Shown here: positions 10,156 through 22,752 of the stretch, one piece after another | Position numbering within the stretch: position 1 is the stretch's first letter | Layout of the letters: each line of letters begins with the position of its first letter | Assembly (NCBI RefSeq): GCF_009730915.1 | Contig: NC_052496.1 | Coordinates: 357,875-421,874 of the forward strand | Length of the DNA: 64,000 bases | Origin: Dioscorea cayenensis subsp. rotundata | Taxonomy: Eukaryota > Streptophyta > Magnoliopsida > Dioscoreales > Dioscoreaceae | Reading direction: 5' to 3' | The notes under the pieces: model-generated | The model's input: the letters and a program-made list of their open reading frames with translations, nothing else | Database searches by the model: none | What the model was told of the DNA's origin: nothing | Position numbers and translations under genes: made by a program

Positions 10156-11685
10156 AGATAAGATGAGGCCTTGGTTGTCTTTTGCCATTGTATCTTCTAC
10201 GCCCTATTATTAACAAGTTTCTGTAAATATGCAGCGCATGTTAATTATGTTGTATATTCAACGTGTCAAATTTAAGCTAGCAAATTTTTAATGAACGTTG
10301 AATATAGAGCTCTTTTGACTTAAGTTTGTCACGTTGTTGTGATAATAATAAAAGCGGTTCTCTTGGTTGTAGGAAGCTGTTTAAGAATTGATTGATTATG
10401 ATCATAAATAAGAAATTATTGTTGTGATCGATTTAAGATGTGGTGTCCTTTTTATTCTTACTTACTTTTGGAGAAGAATTTGCCACGGAGTTAGTATTAT
10501 CCATGCCTCTAATAAATAGTTTGGAAGGTCATATTTTATTTTTAATTATTTGGTAGAACTTTATTGTATTTTATATAGTTTTATTAGGAGAAACGATAAA
10601 TATCATTTTTTATTTTATTTTATTTTTATTTTTATTTTTATTTGTTTTTTTACAAATGCTACAAACACAGTTCATTAAACATGCATATAAACCAAATATT
10701 AATCATTTAAATTTTTCACAATAGAGTCAATGTCACTAAAGTAGAAACCTTTTTAATGATAAAAATCACCTTATTTCCATGCAAATCACATTCAACATCT
10801 CTTTTTGGTTAGTTTTTTCTGCTGACTGAATCAAAAGATGCTTTCTTGTTTTTTCTTTTTCTTTTTTTCTTTTTTTTCTCTTTTTTTTTGATATAATAGA
10901 AAATATTAAGGTGAAGTTGTTGTCATGAATCTTACTAAAAAAAGATTTGAAGTAAGAAAAGACATCTATTTTTCATGCAGGCAGCCTGTAGAAGTTTGGA
11001 AATACAAGTTATACATAAATTTAGAATCCTTGCATGTCTCTGCCACTACTACTACATGGTTTTATAATTGTTATGTCATCCATAACTCACAATAAAAAAA
11101 GTTGGAACTCCTGTTTACAAATGGACTGAAACAAAGGAACTCTACATTAGAAGAAATAGACAAAGCTTTTCTACTGTACAGAGTGACGTTACTTAATCAA
11201 ACTGCACAAGCAATTGACTTTCATCAAAGCATAACCTTATTTGGAAGAGAAAATTGACATTCTCAACAAAATAATTCTCATGTACACATAAGATGAGAGT
11301 GAAACCTTGCCTACAGCTGAGTCAATTCTGTGATTTCCTGCATAAAAAAAAAATGACCAACCCATAATTTAAACGAGATAATTTACATATGTAGGCAATT
11401 AATACTTCTCAAATTACTCTCTTCAGCTAGTTCTAAGCATGCATCTGCATAATTTATCAAGAACCTTCATTATACCAACAGACATCAATGATGTGCTTAT
11501 AGAATAAACACCGCAAGTCCTTCTGGAAACTAGTTATTTTTCATATCTTGTATAAATTAAGATGTGATGATGGCAACAAACTCAAAATCCCTGCCAGTGG
11601 GATAGCAACAACAAAGAATTAATATACAGTAATGATATGGCTTGCCAAGCATCCCTGTGAAGGAAGATACTGACCTCTCCAAGCT
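10156..11685. other. Convergent intergenic region between choline kinase and 5-phosphatase
   Basis: Holds the 3' UTRs of the convergent choline kinase (+) and inositol 5-phosphatase (-) genes. T-rich low-complexity tracts lie at 10605-10650 and 10845-10890. No separate gene is recognised. Confidence 0.55.
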
Positions 11686-14600
11686 TTAGTTGTGGTCCAT
11701 TCCTGCACCCACATCAAAGTCTTGCACCATTTCACCTTCATCTTCTAGCTCCGCATTGGTGAAAGTGAGAGCTCTCTGTAGCTTTCTGGGACATAATACC
11801 TCAACCTCGGCCATGTAAATGGCAGTGACGGGACGGTGATCTGAAAGCTTTAACTTGCTTGTTCTGTAACTCAGAAGCCTCAATCCTTTACCATATGAAA
11901 GGATGCGGTCACACCTGAGAAAAGACGATATGGTTACTCTCTTAGTGTTAATCCTGGTCTGAACATTTATTTGTTTATTTTTTTATTTACATTGCCTACG
12001 TTCAGGGTGGGAGTTCTTACCAAGCAGGTGTTCTTCTGGCACCCTTTAAATCATCCCGAATATACTTCTCTGAATTAACTTCATACTTATATGTAGGAGG
12101 GAAACTCAGATCACCTTCTGTCCAACCATCGAAAACACGCCCTTTCTTCAGCTCCTTCTTTAACTGCAATCATATTAATTAAGAAATTGAAATTCTTTGT
12201 TTATTCTGGCAGAATTGTCCAATATTGTTTAATATAGATCACTGACACTCAATTCAATCATTTCCTCAAGATGAATGATTTGAGATCTAAAGCACACGCA
12301 ATAAGAGTTTGTATCAGAATAGGTGCTATCTTGCTAATAGTTATAAAATGAAACAGTCAAGTGGAAAGGAGATAGTGGTTACTAGGCAACTCACTTGATC
12401 CCACTCTGCCAACTTGAAGCACTCCTTTTTTGAGATAAGATCATGTGTTCTTTCATAAGGTAAGTTGATGCGGTAATTCAAATCTCCGAGCCAAATTATC
12501 CTTCTGAAATGATGGCATCAGTTGCAATAAAAATGATAAGAGATTCACAAGTTCTCAAAGTACAAAAATTACTGCTATAAAATGCACTTGTATGTATGAC
12601 AATGACCATTTTGTGGAACAAAGGGCTGCCATGCCCTTTGGTTACTAAACTGGAAAAGCAAAGCAAGACTCTTCAATTTTCTTGCAAAACAGCACAATGT
12701 TGAAGGACCAACCTGTCTTTTCTACTGGTAGTTTTCTTGAAAACCAGACAGTAGATAACCAACATCAACAAAAAATCAGCTCACTGATATTGCATTATTC
12801 ATGCAAACAGAAATAACTGGGCCGAAGCCCCTGGCAGATATTTAACAACAAACCTTCCGTGATCATTCCAAAGCATCAATATATGTTCCATATAACAATT
12901 ATCTGAGGGAAATAGATCATGATAAAGAACAATATTATTAATTTGGATATAAGAAGCTGATTGATGTTTCTTGGAAAGAAAAGCCATAATACGTCATTGC
13001 TCAGAGATAAAGCTCACCCCTCCGAGAGAACCCCTTTTACTACAGCTTTTTTAGTTTCTCTTTTTCAAATGATGCATTTGTGTGGATATGGTAAATATCT
13101 TTTCTAACACTTAATTTTGCTCTTTTAATTTTAAATTATGAATAATTTGTCCAGAAAGTATAACAGTAGGAAGGTGTTCTTGATACATAAGCTGATTGGC
13201 CCAAATGTCTTCAATAAGGATGGCCACACTAACATTCTGTCCTTGAAAGATTGAAGGGAGTGAGGATAATCATACATATAGGGAAGAATTGACATAGCAG
13301 GCAGAAGATAAAGCATAGAATAAAAATCCTATGGTCCTTCAAAAAAGAAAAGAATACAACAATAAACATGAATAAAACCTCAATGGAGGTGAAGTGTTCT
13401 TTACTTACTCATGATCATAGATAACTTTAGGCAATTCCTTTGAAGAAGCTGAAGTAAACAGTGTTCTACGATGAATTTCTTGGACATCAACATTTCTTCG
13501 AAGTTCATCCCCATCCTTTTCGCCTGACGTTAGATGACTACATATAAAGCAAAAAAATGTTTGATCTATAGACATGCTGACTGATATTGATCCCTGGAGA
13601 ACAATGGAAAGTTCTAAAATAAATATTTTATAAGCTTCATAAATGTATTTGCTAATGAAAGTATCAAAAATGGATAATGTGCCTGATAAGACATATAAGA
13701 TACAAGAAGAGAAAATGGCCGCTGAAACCACAACAATGCAAAATGTAGGTTTTCAAAAGATTATAGACAAAGAATAACAAAATTATTGGATACACTTTAT
13801 GACTTTTGACAGAATATGCACTAGTCTACCAGTGAAATTTGGCATTTATATTGCCAGTTGTCATGTTGATCACTAAGCAAGACTTAGATATCTAGATAAG
13901 TCTTGGCATGTATTTTCTTTAGTTTGTGTCACTCCTATCTAATGCAAAACATGGAAGGGAACTTTGTGATAAATGAACACATTATAGCAAGAAAAAAGTG
14001 TTCTATGTTTATATTTTTAAAGAAGCTCAGATTGTAGAAGGTTGACTGATATATTATTGAGAGATGCTTGAAAATCAAGAGAATCCTTCATATATTCTGG
14101 AAGAAACGGACCTTGTTGCCAATGTAACCCATGGCACCTACACCAACAGTAGATACTTTCAAGTTCTGAATATGCTTGCGCAGGCTTCGACGGACCCATA
14201 TTGAAAGAAAAACCCCAACCATTTGCTTGCTTATTATCCTTATAAAAGACGACCTTTTCTTTTTACATAACATGGCATCCAGGTTAAGTTCAGTGATCAG
14301 ACTTGTAATCGGAGAAACCTTGTTATCTCCTTGAGATGACTTAAATGAGCTATAGGTTTTAAAAGACCTGAGACTTTTTAGTGCTTTTGAGCCTTCAAAA
14401 TCTGTTTGATTCAACAAATTCAATGGTTGTTCTGGCCAAATTAAACCCGGCCTCTCCGAATAGCTGAGGGTCCTGATTAGCCTGGTTTGTTGGGCTATTG
14501 ATGGTTTAGAATTTCCTACCGCATCCATTAAAGCACAATATGGATCTTGTAATCTCTTTGAGGTATGCATGCCAAAGCCAAATTCTTGTGGAACATCAGC

Positions 14601-16962
14601 ATGAGTCCTAAGAGTGTCATAAGACGCTGGATTGCAATGTGAACCATCTCCAGTTTCAGTGAATCCATCTTTGTTACCCATATGGAAGACGGATGAGTGT
14701 TCTTCCAATGGATGAACTTCCTCATCACCATCACTGTCACTTTCAGGCAATATCTCATCTTCAATAGCAAGAACATCAGCTGATGGATTAAATCTCGAAG
14801 GTGATGGAGGATCACTGAAACATTTATACTTCGGCTTGGCCGGCTTTATACTATTCAGTGTTTTACGAATTAGAAACTCCCATCTCGAGGCTGGTCTGTG
14901 GTCCTCGGCACCAAATATATTGCCAGCATTCAACGGGACAATCTCCTGAAAACTGAAAACTCAATGTCTAAGTTGCAAATTGTATTTTCTTAAAACCCAT
15001 CAGTCATCAAAAAACTATCCAAAAGATCAGAAATGTTCCAGGGTTTGGTATATTTACATATCATACAAATACAAGAAAAAGTGTGATTGAGACACTATGA
15101 GGTCTTATTATCACATCTCTCACCTTTACAATGCTTTATTTAGATCCTAAAAACATGCCATATTCAAAAGAAGAGATCAATACATTGAGGGGAACAGGTT
15201 CTTTTATTGATTTTATAGGATTTGAGCAATTAAAACAGAGTTTATCTAGTTAAATCAATTTTGGATGCTCACTATCACCTATTCATAGCTTTTCATGCAG
15301 ATAACCTACATGGTTACAACATGGAATAGTTCACCATTTTCTTTTAGAAACACTTGGAACAAATTGACAGTCCACCAGAATCTCTCATTTTCATAAGATA
15401 TTGTCTTCCATGCTAGATTAGTGTCAAATCCTTAATATGCTTGTCCAAGACTGCACAACATCTTCATTAGAAAAATGGCTATAATTGTCACTGTCAGCAA
15501 AGTATACACAGCATAATTGAGAATGCATCCACAAATGGCTTTTACTCAAAACTGTGAGGTGCTCAATTGTCATATAATGGCCCATCAAATGCCCTTCAAC
15601 TCCTTGCACTTTACAGGTTGCAAAGTAATATTGGTGTACACTAGTATTAGTGTGATAAGATAGTGCACACTGCAATGATTATAAAAGAGTAAGTGCAACT
15701 AACACTCACAGGATTAATGCTAAGAATAATTTACAAAGTTTATCACTCCGTTGAACTACCACAGCACCTTAACATTAAGAGAAACCTTACCCAAGCACAT
15801 AGATATCAGCAGGCTCCTCAATATCCAGCCACCCTGAGATATCAAGATCATCAGATGGCAGTTTCCCTGCAACATTCCACGTCCCTACGCAAACCCTGCA
15901 AGAGAATATAAGCTGCAGATCAGGTCAGAAGATAACACATATACATCTGCAATAGAGACATCAACATTTGGGGGCTTCACATGAATTTATATTAAGCAAG
16001 CAAATGGATACAGGAATACAGCAAACAGGCCTGAGTTCTTTGGTATTTATATATTGTGAACGAAACGTCTCTGACTTTCTTCTCCGTCCCTTGAAAGGCA
16101 TGTTCTCAGTGGAGATATCTACAAAGCAGAGCAAATCAGTGAAAAAAGAGACAGAAAACAACCAGCAACCAACCCATACTACACAACCTCCAATTCCAAG
16201 CTTTTTCCTTCTAAGTGCCATCAAGGTTTTATTCAACTTTCACATGACTATACCAAATAAACACACAAATACATGTTTTGTAAAATTTTAGCTAAAGTCT
16301 AAAGAGCCGCCAAGAATCATAGCCAATTATGCCAACATCACAATGAAGCATCTCATTCTCACTCGTCTGAGACAATAACCATCTTCACTAACACAGATTC
16401 TACAATTTAATAAGATCATACCAAAAAAGGTTCAGCTTTGGATAGATGCAAAATATGTGCTTTTAAGCCAAAATGGTAACAAATTCCATCACTGAGAAAG
16501 AATTGAGCAGGCAGATGAAGGACAAACATCATTGTCAAGAACCACAAACACCGAAGCTTAGCACATTACCATTAGATTGAGCTCCAAATCCACCGATTCT
16601 CCCCTCCCCATCACGCAACTCTGCACAAAAACCAAATCAGCAGCAAGAGAACCAATCATCGAACACCTCGCAGTCAAAAACAAAAACAAACAATGACCTT
16701 CATACTCAAACTCGCTCTCCGTGGTATCCCCCTCATCAGCGCTAAAGTCGGAGTCTTTCGTGCTGATATTGAGCCATTTCCGAAGCACAATCTTCGGCCA
16801 AAGCTGCAGGCATGCGCAATCGAAACAACAAACTTCAACCCAACTCCGCTGCAGTTGCCCCCCACCATAAAAAACAATAAACCATATCTTCCAACTTTTA
16901 ATGGAATTTGAAATGGTAATCAAGAACATTACCTCCTTCTGCTTCCTTCCCTTCTGCCTCAT
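11686..16962 (-). CDS. Type I inositol polyphosphate 5-phosphatase, nine exons, one GC-AG intron
   Basis: Removes the 5-phosphate from inositol phosphates and phosphoinositides, lowering InsP3/PI(4,5)P2 signals. Exons in transcript order: 16933-16962, 16698-16803, 16031-16118, 15791-15895, 14112-14952, 13409-13593, 12395-12503, 12021-12163, 11686-11914. Phases are continuous and give 611 residues, usual for plant type I enzymes. Family motifs in order: '[13 protein letters not shown]' (76-88), '[12 protein letters not shown]' with Glu113, '[13 protein letters not shown]', '[12 protein letters not shown]' (454-465, catalytic Asp459/Asn461), '[11 protein letters not shown]' (534-544) and 'SDHRPV' (560-565, catalytic His562). 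A long, poorly conserved Ser-rich insert of roughly 190 residues follows NAGN, as in plant members. The N-terminal '[12 protein letters not shown]' segment is also typical. The intron after exon 3 appears to use a GC donor (AG|GCCTGT). Confidence 0.93.
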
Positions 16963-16976
16963 CTGATTGAGATTTC

Positions 16977-17003
16977 AATCCCAATTCCAATTCCAATTCC
17001 AAT
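16977..17003. repeat. (CCAATT)n hexanucleotide repeat in the 5-phosphatase leader
   Basis: About four copies of ccaatt lie immediately upstream (minus-strand sense) of the 5-phosphatase ATG, probably in its 5' UTR. Confidence 0.7.
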
Positions 17004-17104
17004 CACACGGCTTGCTCTCCTTCCTCTTCTCCTTCGTCCTTCTCCAAAGTCCCACCTTTGTTCTATAAGAACCAGAAGTGACAAATTCTCAATGTCGCTG
17101 TCTT

Positions 17105-17105
<1 letters not shown>

Positions 17106-17152
<47 letters not shown>
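17106..17152. repeat. (TAA)n microsatellite
   Basis: Roughly 15 uninterrupted trinucleotide copies lie in the upstream flank of the 5-phosphatase gene. Confidence 0.95.
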
Positions 17153-18002
17153 GTGAAGGGAAGGAAGTGCGTGTGGTCCCTCAGTCATGCAGCTTGCTTA
17201 AATATTAACCAAAAAAATTACCATTTTAATTTATAATTTATATATATACTTTTAATATTAACCATCATTAATTTTTTTTAAATGTGCCACTTACCTCAGC
17301 CAAATATTTTGAGGAGTTAATATCTTAAAGTCTCACATAATTAAAAAAAAATAAATCATTCTTTTTTTTGTTGAAAAAGTCAAAAAATCACAATGTATTT
17401 TTTTTAAAAAAAAATTTGTACGAGTACGAGCACATACACGAAAAGAAGATAACAAAATAAAACAATAAAAACATTAATAACAATAAAACCAATAAAACAA
17501 CAACTGAAATTGACCTCTATGGAACATGAATTGAAAACAAAACCACTCCATCAAAAATGGAGAGTTGATTGACAAGCAGTAAGAAAATAATGAGACAATC
17601 ACAGTAGGAAATTACTATCCCTTGGTGTTGTTACATATATGGTAACAGTTTAAAATTTTAAATAAAATTTTAGATTAAAATTCAATGAGTTTTTTAATGT
17701 ATATATTTTTATAGTAAAAATTTTGTTTTCGTGGATATTAAATATTGATATAGATGTGGCTTGAGTCAATTCATTCTAACAAGTTCTTCTTGTTTCAGAC
17801 TATTGTATTTCTCCGTACTCTTTTTATTTTAATAAATTTCTGATTTATCCACTTTACTAAAAAAAAAATCATCCTAACAACTGTGCTCGTCTCTCTTATT
17901 TGATTGGATATATTAAAATTAAAAATGTAATTAAAAAAACATAAATGTTAAAGCTTTAACTTCATGAGCCCACTTTCATATAATGGAACACATAACATAT
18001 TT

Positions 18003-18005
<3 letters not shown>

Positions 18006-18043
<38 letters not shown>
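18006..18043. repeat. (TA)n microsatellite
   Basis: About 19 dinucleotide copies. An overlapping ORF that translates as alternating Tyr-Ile is an artefact of this repeat. Confidence 0.95.
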
Positions 18044-18046
<3 letters not shown>

Positions 18047-19030
18047 TGCTTTTAATACATGATTTATTCATATTTATTAAAATAATAATAATGCCGAAAA
18101 TTTTTATATTTAAACTTATTTTTTATTTTAACATAATTGCAGTTTATTTATTTCATAAAAAACCTCTAATATACCAGTTGAGGAGGCTTAAATAATAATA
18201 ATAATAATAATAATAATAGGGAGATTAACCTACTTGAATAGTACAAGCCAAAGATCACGTAAAGGTTGGGAAAGAAAACGATATTTAAAAAAAAAAGAAA
18301 GAAATGGGTTGCTAAATAAATAAAAAATAAAAAAATTGATAAAATAAAACAATTATTTGGATGTCCAATAGGTTGTACTTATCATGAAGATAAACAATTA
18401 GTTGGTGGACTGAGATCGTGAAGTTAAAGTTTGGGACCACGAGTTCTTGTGGTTGGTGTTCACTGCCTTTTTTTTTCTTTTATTTGATGGTTTTGTGGTA
18501 AAAGGGATATGCATGTGATTTTGTGGACAAGAAAAAAAGAGACTAAAACATGCAGCATGCATGCAAATGGCACTTTCAATACTAATTTTAATATTTAGAT
18601 TTTTCAAATAAAAAAATTGTTTTTAATGTTGGATTATTTTTTAAAGAACAAAAAAAAAATTTAAATCTTTTTCAATGAATTACAATAGCTTAGTGCATTG
18701 TTACTTGAATTATAAATAAACAAATTTTTATATGAGTTTCTTATAAGAGAATGCGGATTCCTTCCCCTCTAAAGTGTATGTAATGAAAAGAATTTATTAC
18801 AATTTCAATTTAGCTTATTAAAAATTTTCAAAGTCGCAGATATATAGTAAACTCTAATCACACTATATAACATATGACAAAATTAATAAATCTCAGTTAA
18901 AAATTAACACTCGTGAATCGATCGATCACCTGGACTCATAATGCTCTTAATAACTCTTTCATGGTAGCTAGCCGCAAAGAATGTGCTTATTGTCTTTTAT
19001 ACTTATTCAATGAGAAAGTGGTAAATTTAT

Positions 19031-19062
<32 letters not shown>

Positions 19063-19846
19063 ATTTGTCATTAATAATTAATGATGGGCTGATTTAAATC
19101 TTATGATCTATCAAAGTCTAACATGTCTAAATACTTCTGAACATGCTTAAATAGTTTTTATCAGAACTTTCGGTGACATTGATGCAGTACTACGCGGCAA
19201 ACGAAATAAGAAGATTTTAAGAGTGACCCAATATGTTTTTAAGAATGTTCCAAATATACTCACACTTGCCATGCTTTTTGGGCAGGCAATACCATAATGC
19301 AGTAATAATAATAACAATAATGATAATAAAACATAATAATTGAAAAGGGCCAAGACCATGGTCATATTGTCTTCTATTTATTGTGTCAATGAATTAGAAT
19401 AATAATAATAATAAATTTATAGCATCTAGTGTTGAGTTGGTACATTAGTTTTGTTCTGGCAATTGATGCAATGATATAAGAAAAATCAGCATGATTTGGA
19501 CCTTGAAATGTCAAAAATAAACCTTGAAATGTATAATTGAATCAGTGTTTATTAATTGTTTATTTAAAATTTAGATATATTTTCTTTCCTTTTTAAAGTT
19601 TTACAGCTTTTGTACTGTAGTGAATGTTTTAATTTATTAAATACACACCTCAATTGTATACATATTCTTATATATGTATTATTCCAGACAAGAACATGAT
19701 GCCACCAAACAATTGCTATTGATGTTGGGTATTGTGGATGAAAGCGAGTCACCCAATACTCTTTGTTTTTTTTTTTTTTTAAAGTGGGACCAAGAATGAT
19801 ATTCTTTAATTATATAATATATATATATATAGGATTATTTTAACAT

Positions 19847-20041
19847 GGACATTTATAGATAAAAAATCTATAAATAGTCATTATTAACCGTTGGATCTTG
19901 ATTCAAAAGATAATATTAATGAACAACAGTTACTATAATAATATATACAGTAATTACTGTTTAGAATAGAACAATAAACAATTATACTGTTTATCAATGT
20001 ATGATAATTGGACACCCATAAATTTTTTATCTATGGATGTG
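19847..20041. mobile_element. MITE-like element with ~30-bp imperfect terminal inverted repeats
   Basis: The left end (19847-19879) and right end (20010-20041) are inverted relatives, sharing 'atagataaaaaat' in opposite orientation with about 70 percent identity over 30 bp. The left end also folds on itself: atttatagat (19851-19860) pairs perfectly with atctataaat (19866-19875). The interior is AT-rich and non-coding and holds 'accgttggatcttgat', a phrase I associate with plant MITEs. Flanking (TA)n tracts hide any target duplication. Confidence 0.5.
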
Positions 20042-22719
20042 ATATAAATTCAATATATATATATATATATTGACAAATATAAATAATCTAATCCACGTGT
20101 GAGGGCAAACATATACGAAGAATATGAATGCAATCGCTACAAATATATATACCCTTACCATGCATGGGTTGAGCTTGGAATTCACCTTCTCAGTGGGACA
20201 CAATTATTAGAGGACCTAGTGCTAATAGACCAAATGAATTGGTTTAAATAATTAATTTTGATTATCTCACTATTTTTAAGATCAAAGAAAAAGTAAAATT
20301 ATCGTTATCATATTAAATTTATGACTCTGTGGGGTGTAACTTTGCATCTGAATTTTATTATATATATATATATATATATTGAGAATTATAAACAAGCCAC
20401 CGCCCCAATGGAAGAGTAGTGAATTTTATTATAAATGAATCAAATTGAATGTAGATTTAATTATTTACATTTAAATATTTATATATTTTTCTCGATGCAT
20501 TTTACCAAATTTATAAACTTTTATTAATTTATAAAATTTAAAGACGTTCTTGAAAAGACTTGGAAAAACGAAGCCTGTTTCAATCTTGGGCTAGGCTATA
20601 ACTTTGGGCATCATATAATGGGCTTATTGCTGTGGCCCAAGAAGCCAAAATGTTTAATCCCATTGAATCTCTTAAAACTTGAATTAGTAACTGATAATAA
20701 AGTAATTAAATTTAATTAGTTAAGGACTTGAAGTTAATGATCATATTGAAAATTGCAATATTAATGTATGATAAATTTAAAAAGAAAAACATAGTTCTAG
20801 TGCATGAGCTCAAAAATATGATAAATTTAACTTCATTTCATTGGATTAAACTCCTTGAATTTATAGATAGTTTTATATGTAGATAATCTAAACATACTCA
20901 ATAATTTATTTGAGTAAATAGTTAATTTTAAGCCAAGTGAAACACTGAAGAAGTAATTCCAAATAAGATTAGCCCCAATTAAAAACATCTTTGTCACTAT
21001 GAATAATAATTAGTACATCAAAGACATTAATATATTTGAAAATAACACTAGTTTAGTTAAGTTGTCCAGTCAATGCATTAAACATCAATTGAGTGCTAAA
21101 ATGTCACATCACAAAGACTTTTAAAAATTAATAATAATACTGTTTTTCTAAAATACCTTTATAGTGTGCCAACTGCCAAGACACATTTTTCTTTAAATTA
21201 AAATCATATAGATTTTTTTATTCTAAGAAATTAAAAGAAATAAATATTGGGTGCATGCTCCTTCAAGTCAACTATTAATTTCTCACAAGATAAGAATGAT
21301 AGATAAGTTCAAAGAACCATGAAGTTAGCCTTGACTCAAATTTGGAATTTGGCATTGTTCATTAAAGTTGAATCTCTAATTTCCGGTGGATGTTTTTGTT
21401 TTTTTTAGAAGTTTGAAAATTTCATACAAATTAATAAAGGCCAACCACATTCACATTGTCATTGACTAATAAAAATTTATTTATTGTTTTTTTTAAAGAC
21501 GATTGTATTTAATGGGGCCGATATCACTGGATTATAATTTTTTTATTATTATTTTTATAAATATGTTTAATTTGGGTTACAAATAATTATAACATATAAA
21601 AAATTTGAGATTAATTATAACTTCCACCTATGTTACTAATGAAAATGAAAATGATGATGATGATTTGCATGATTTATATTAATTCTAAATAAATAAGATG
21701 CTAATTTAATTTTGATGGGGTCAACAACTCGTGTGAAGACAAATTCAATTTATGCAGTTATGTAATTAATTATTTTTATTTATAAATGAAGATATAGTGA
21801 AATGCACGATCAATAGTTATGTTTAAGAATATGGAAACATAAGAAATGATAATTAAACATCTTGTCAACTTCATTGATTCGGAAATAGTTAAATGTCTTT
21901 TTTATTTTCATAATTGAGATGAGAAAATTTTAAAACAATAAAAGCTTGAAATATAAAAACGATAATGATGTGCCTTAAATATATCGAATTAGAAAACATT
22001 CAATAAATTATACAAAAATAATTAATATTATATATTATTTTTAGAGAGATAAAGAAATAAAACAACAAAATTTGGGAATGACTAATTATCTATCAGAGAA
22101 TATATGTAAATATCATATTTAAAAAAAATTGTTTATTTATATACGATTATTTTAATTATATTAAAAAGTTACAATTAAGAATAACATTTATAAAGCAGTT
22201 ATGCCCTTAAAGGTATAATCAAATCTAAAAAAAAAACTATCAAAACTTATTTTGTAATATCAAATGAAATCTCCAAAAATTTTGACTGAAATCATTTAAA
22301 AAATATTGTCTGATATTAGCCATGTGTATAGAACGACACATAAATCATACTTAGATTAATTAAAAGTTAAAATATTAATAGTTTTTAGTGCCAATTTTGA
22401 CTCAATTAAGATGTTATCCCAACTTGTTAAAAAAACAAGTTTATATAAACATCAAATAAGAGTCATTTGTTAAGAAAAAGGAAAGAGTTAGGTCATATGG
22501 ATATATATATATATATATATAGGTGAAGCATGTGATTACATTAAGTATTTTGGAATTTGGAGAATGTCATTCAATCACTTGATGTTGTCCGGTGCCAAAT
22601 ATTAACGCTAATTAGGTCATTCATTACTCATTAGACCATAAAAAATGGCAATGTATGTGCTAGTGATGCTCCTAACTATTTGTGAGGAAAATAAAATTTT
22701 GGTTACACTTCAAATAGGT

Positions 22720-22721
<2 letters not shown>

Positions 22722-22750
<29 letters not shown>
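22722..22750. repeat. (GT)n microsatellite
   Basis: About 14 GT copies. This is the only long GT tract in a window otherwise dominated by TA and TAA repeats. Confidence 0.95.

Positions 22751-22752
<2 letters not shown>

Noticed and set aside
11686-16962. Independent ORFs in the 5-phosphatase region (15424-15911, 15961-16291, 16558-16911)
   Set aside because: They are intron sequence or other frames of the reconstructed exons.
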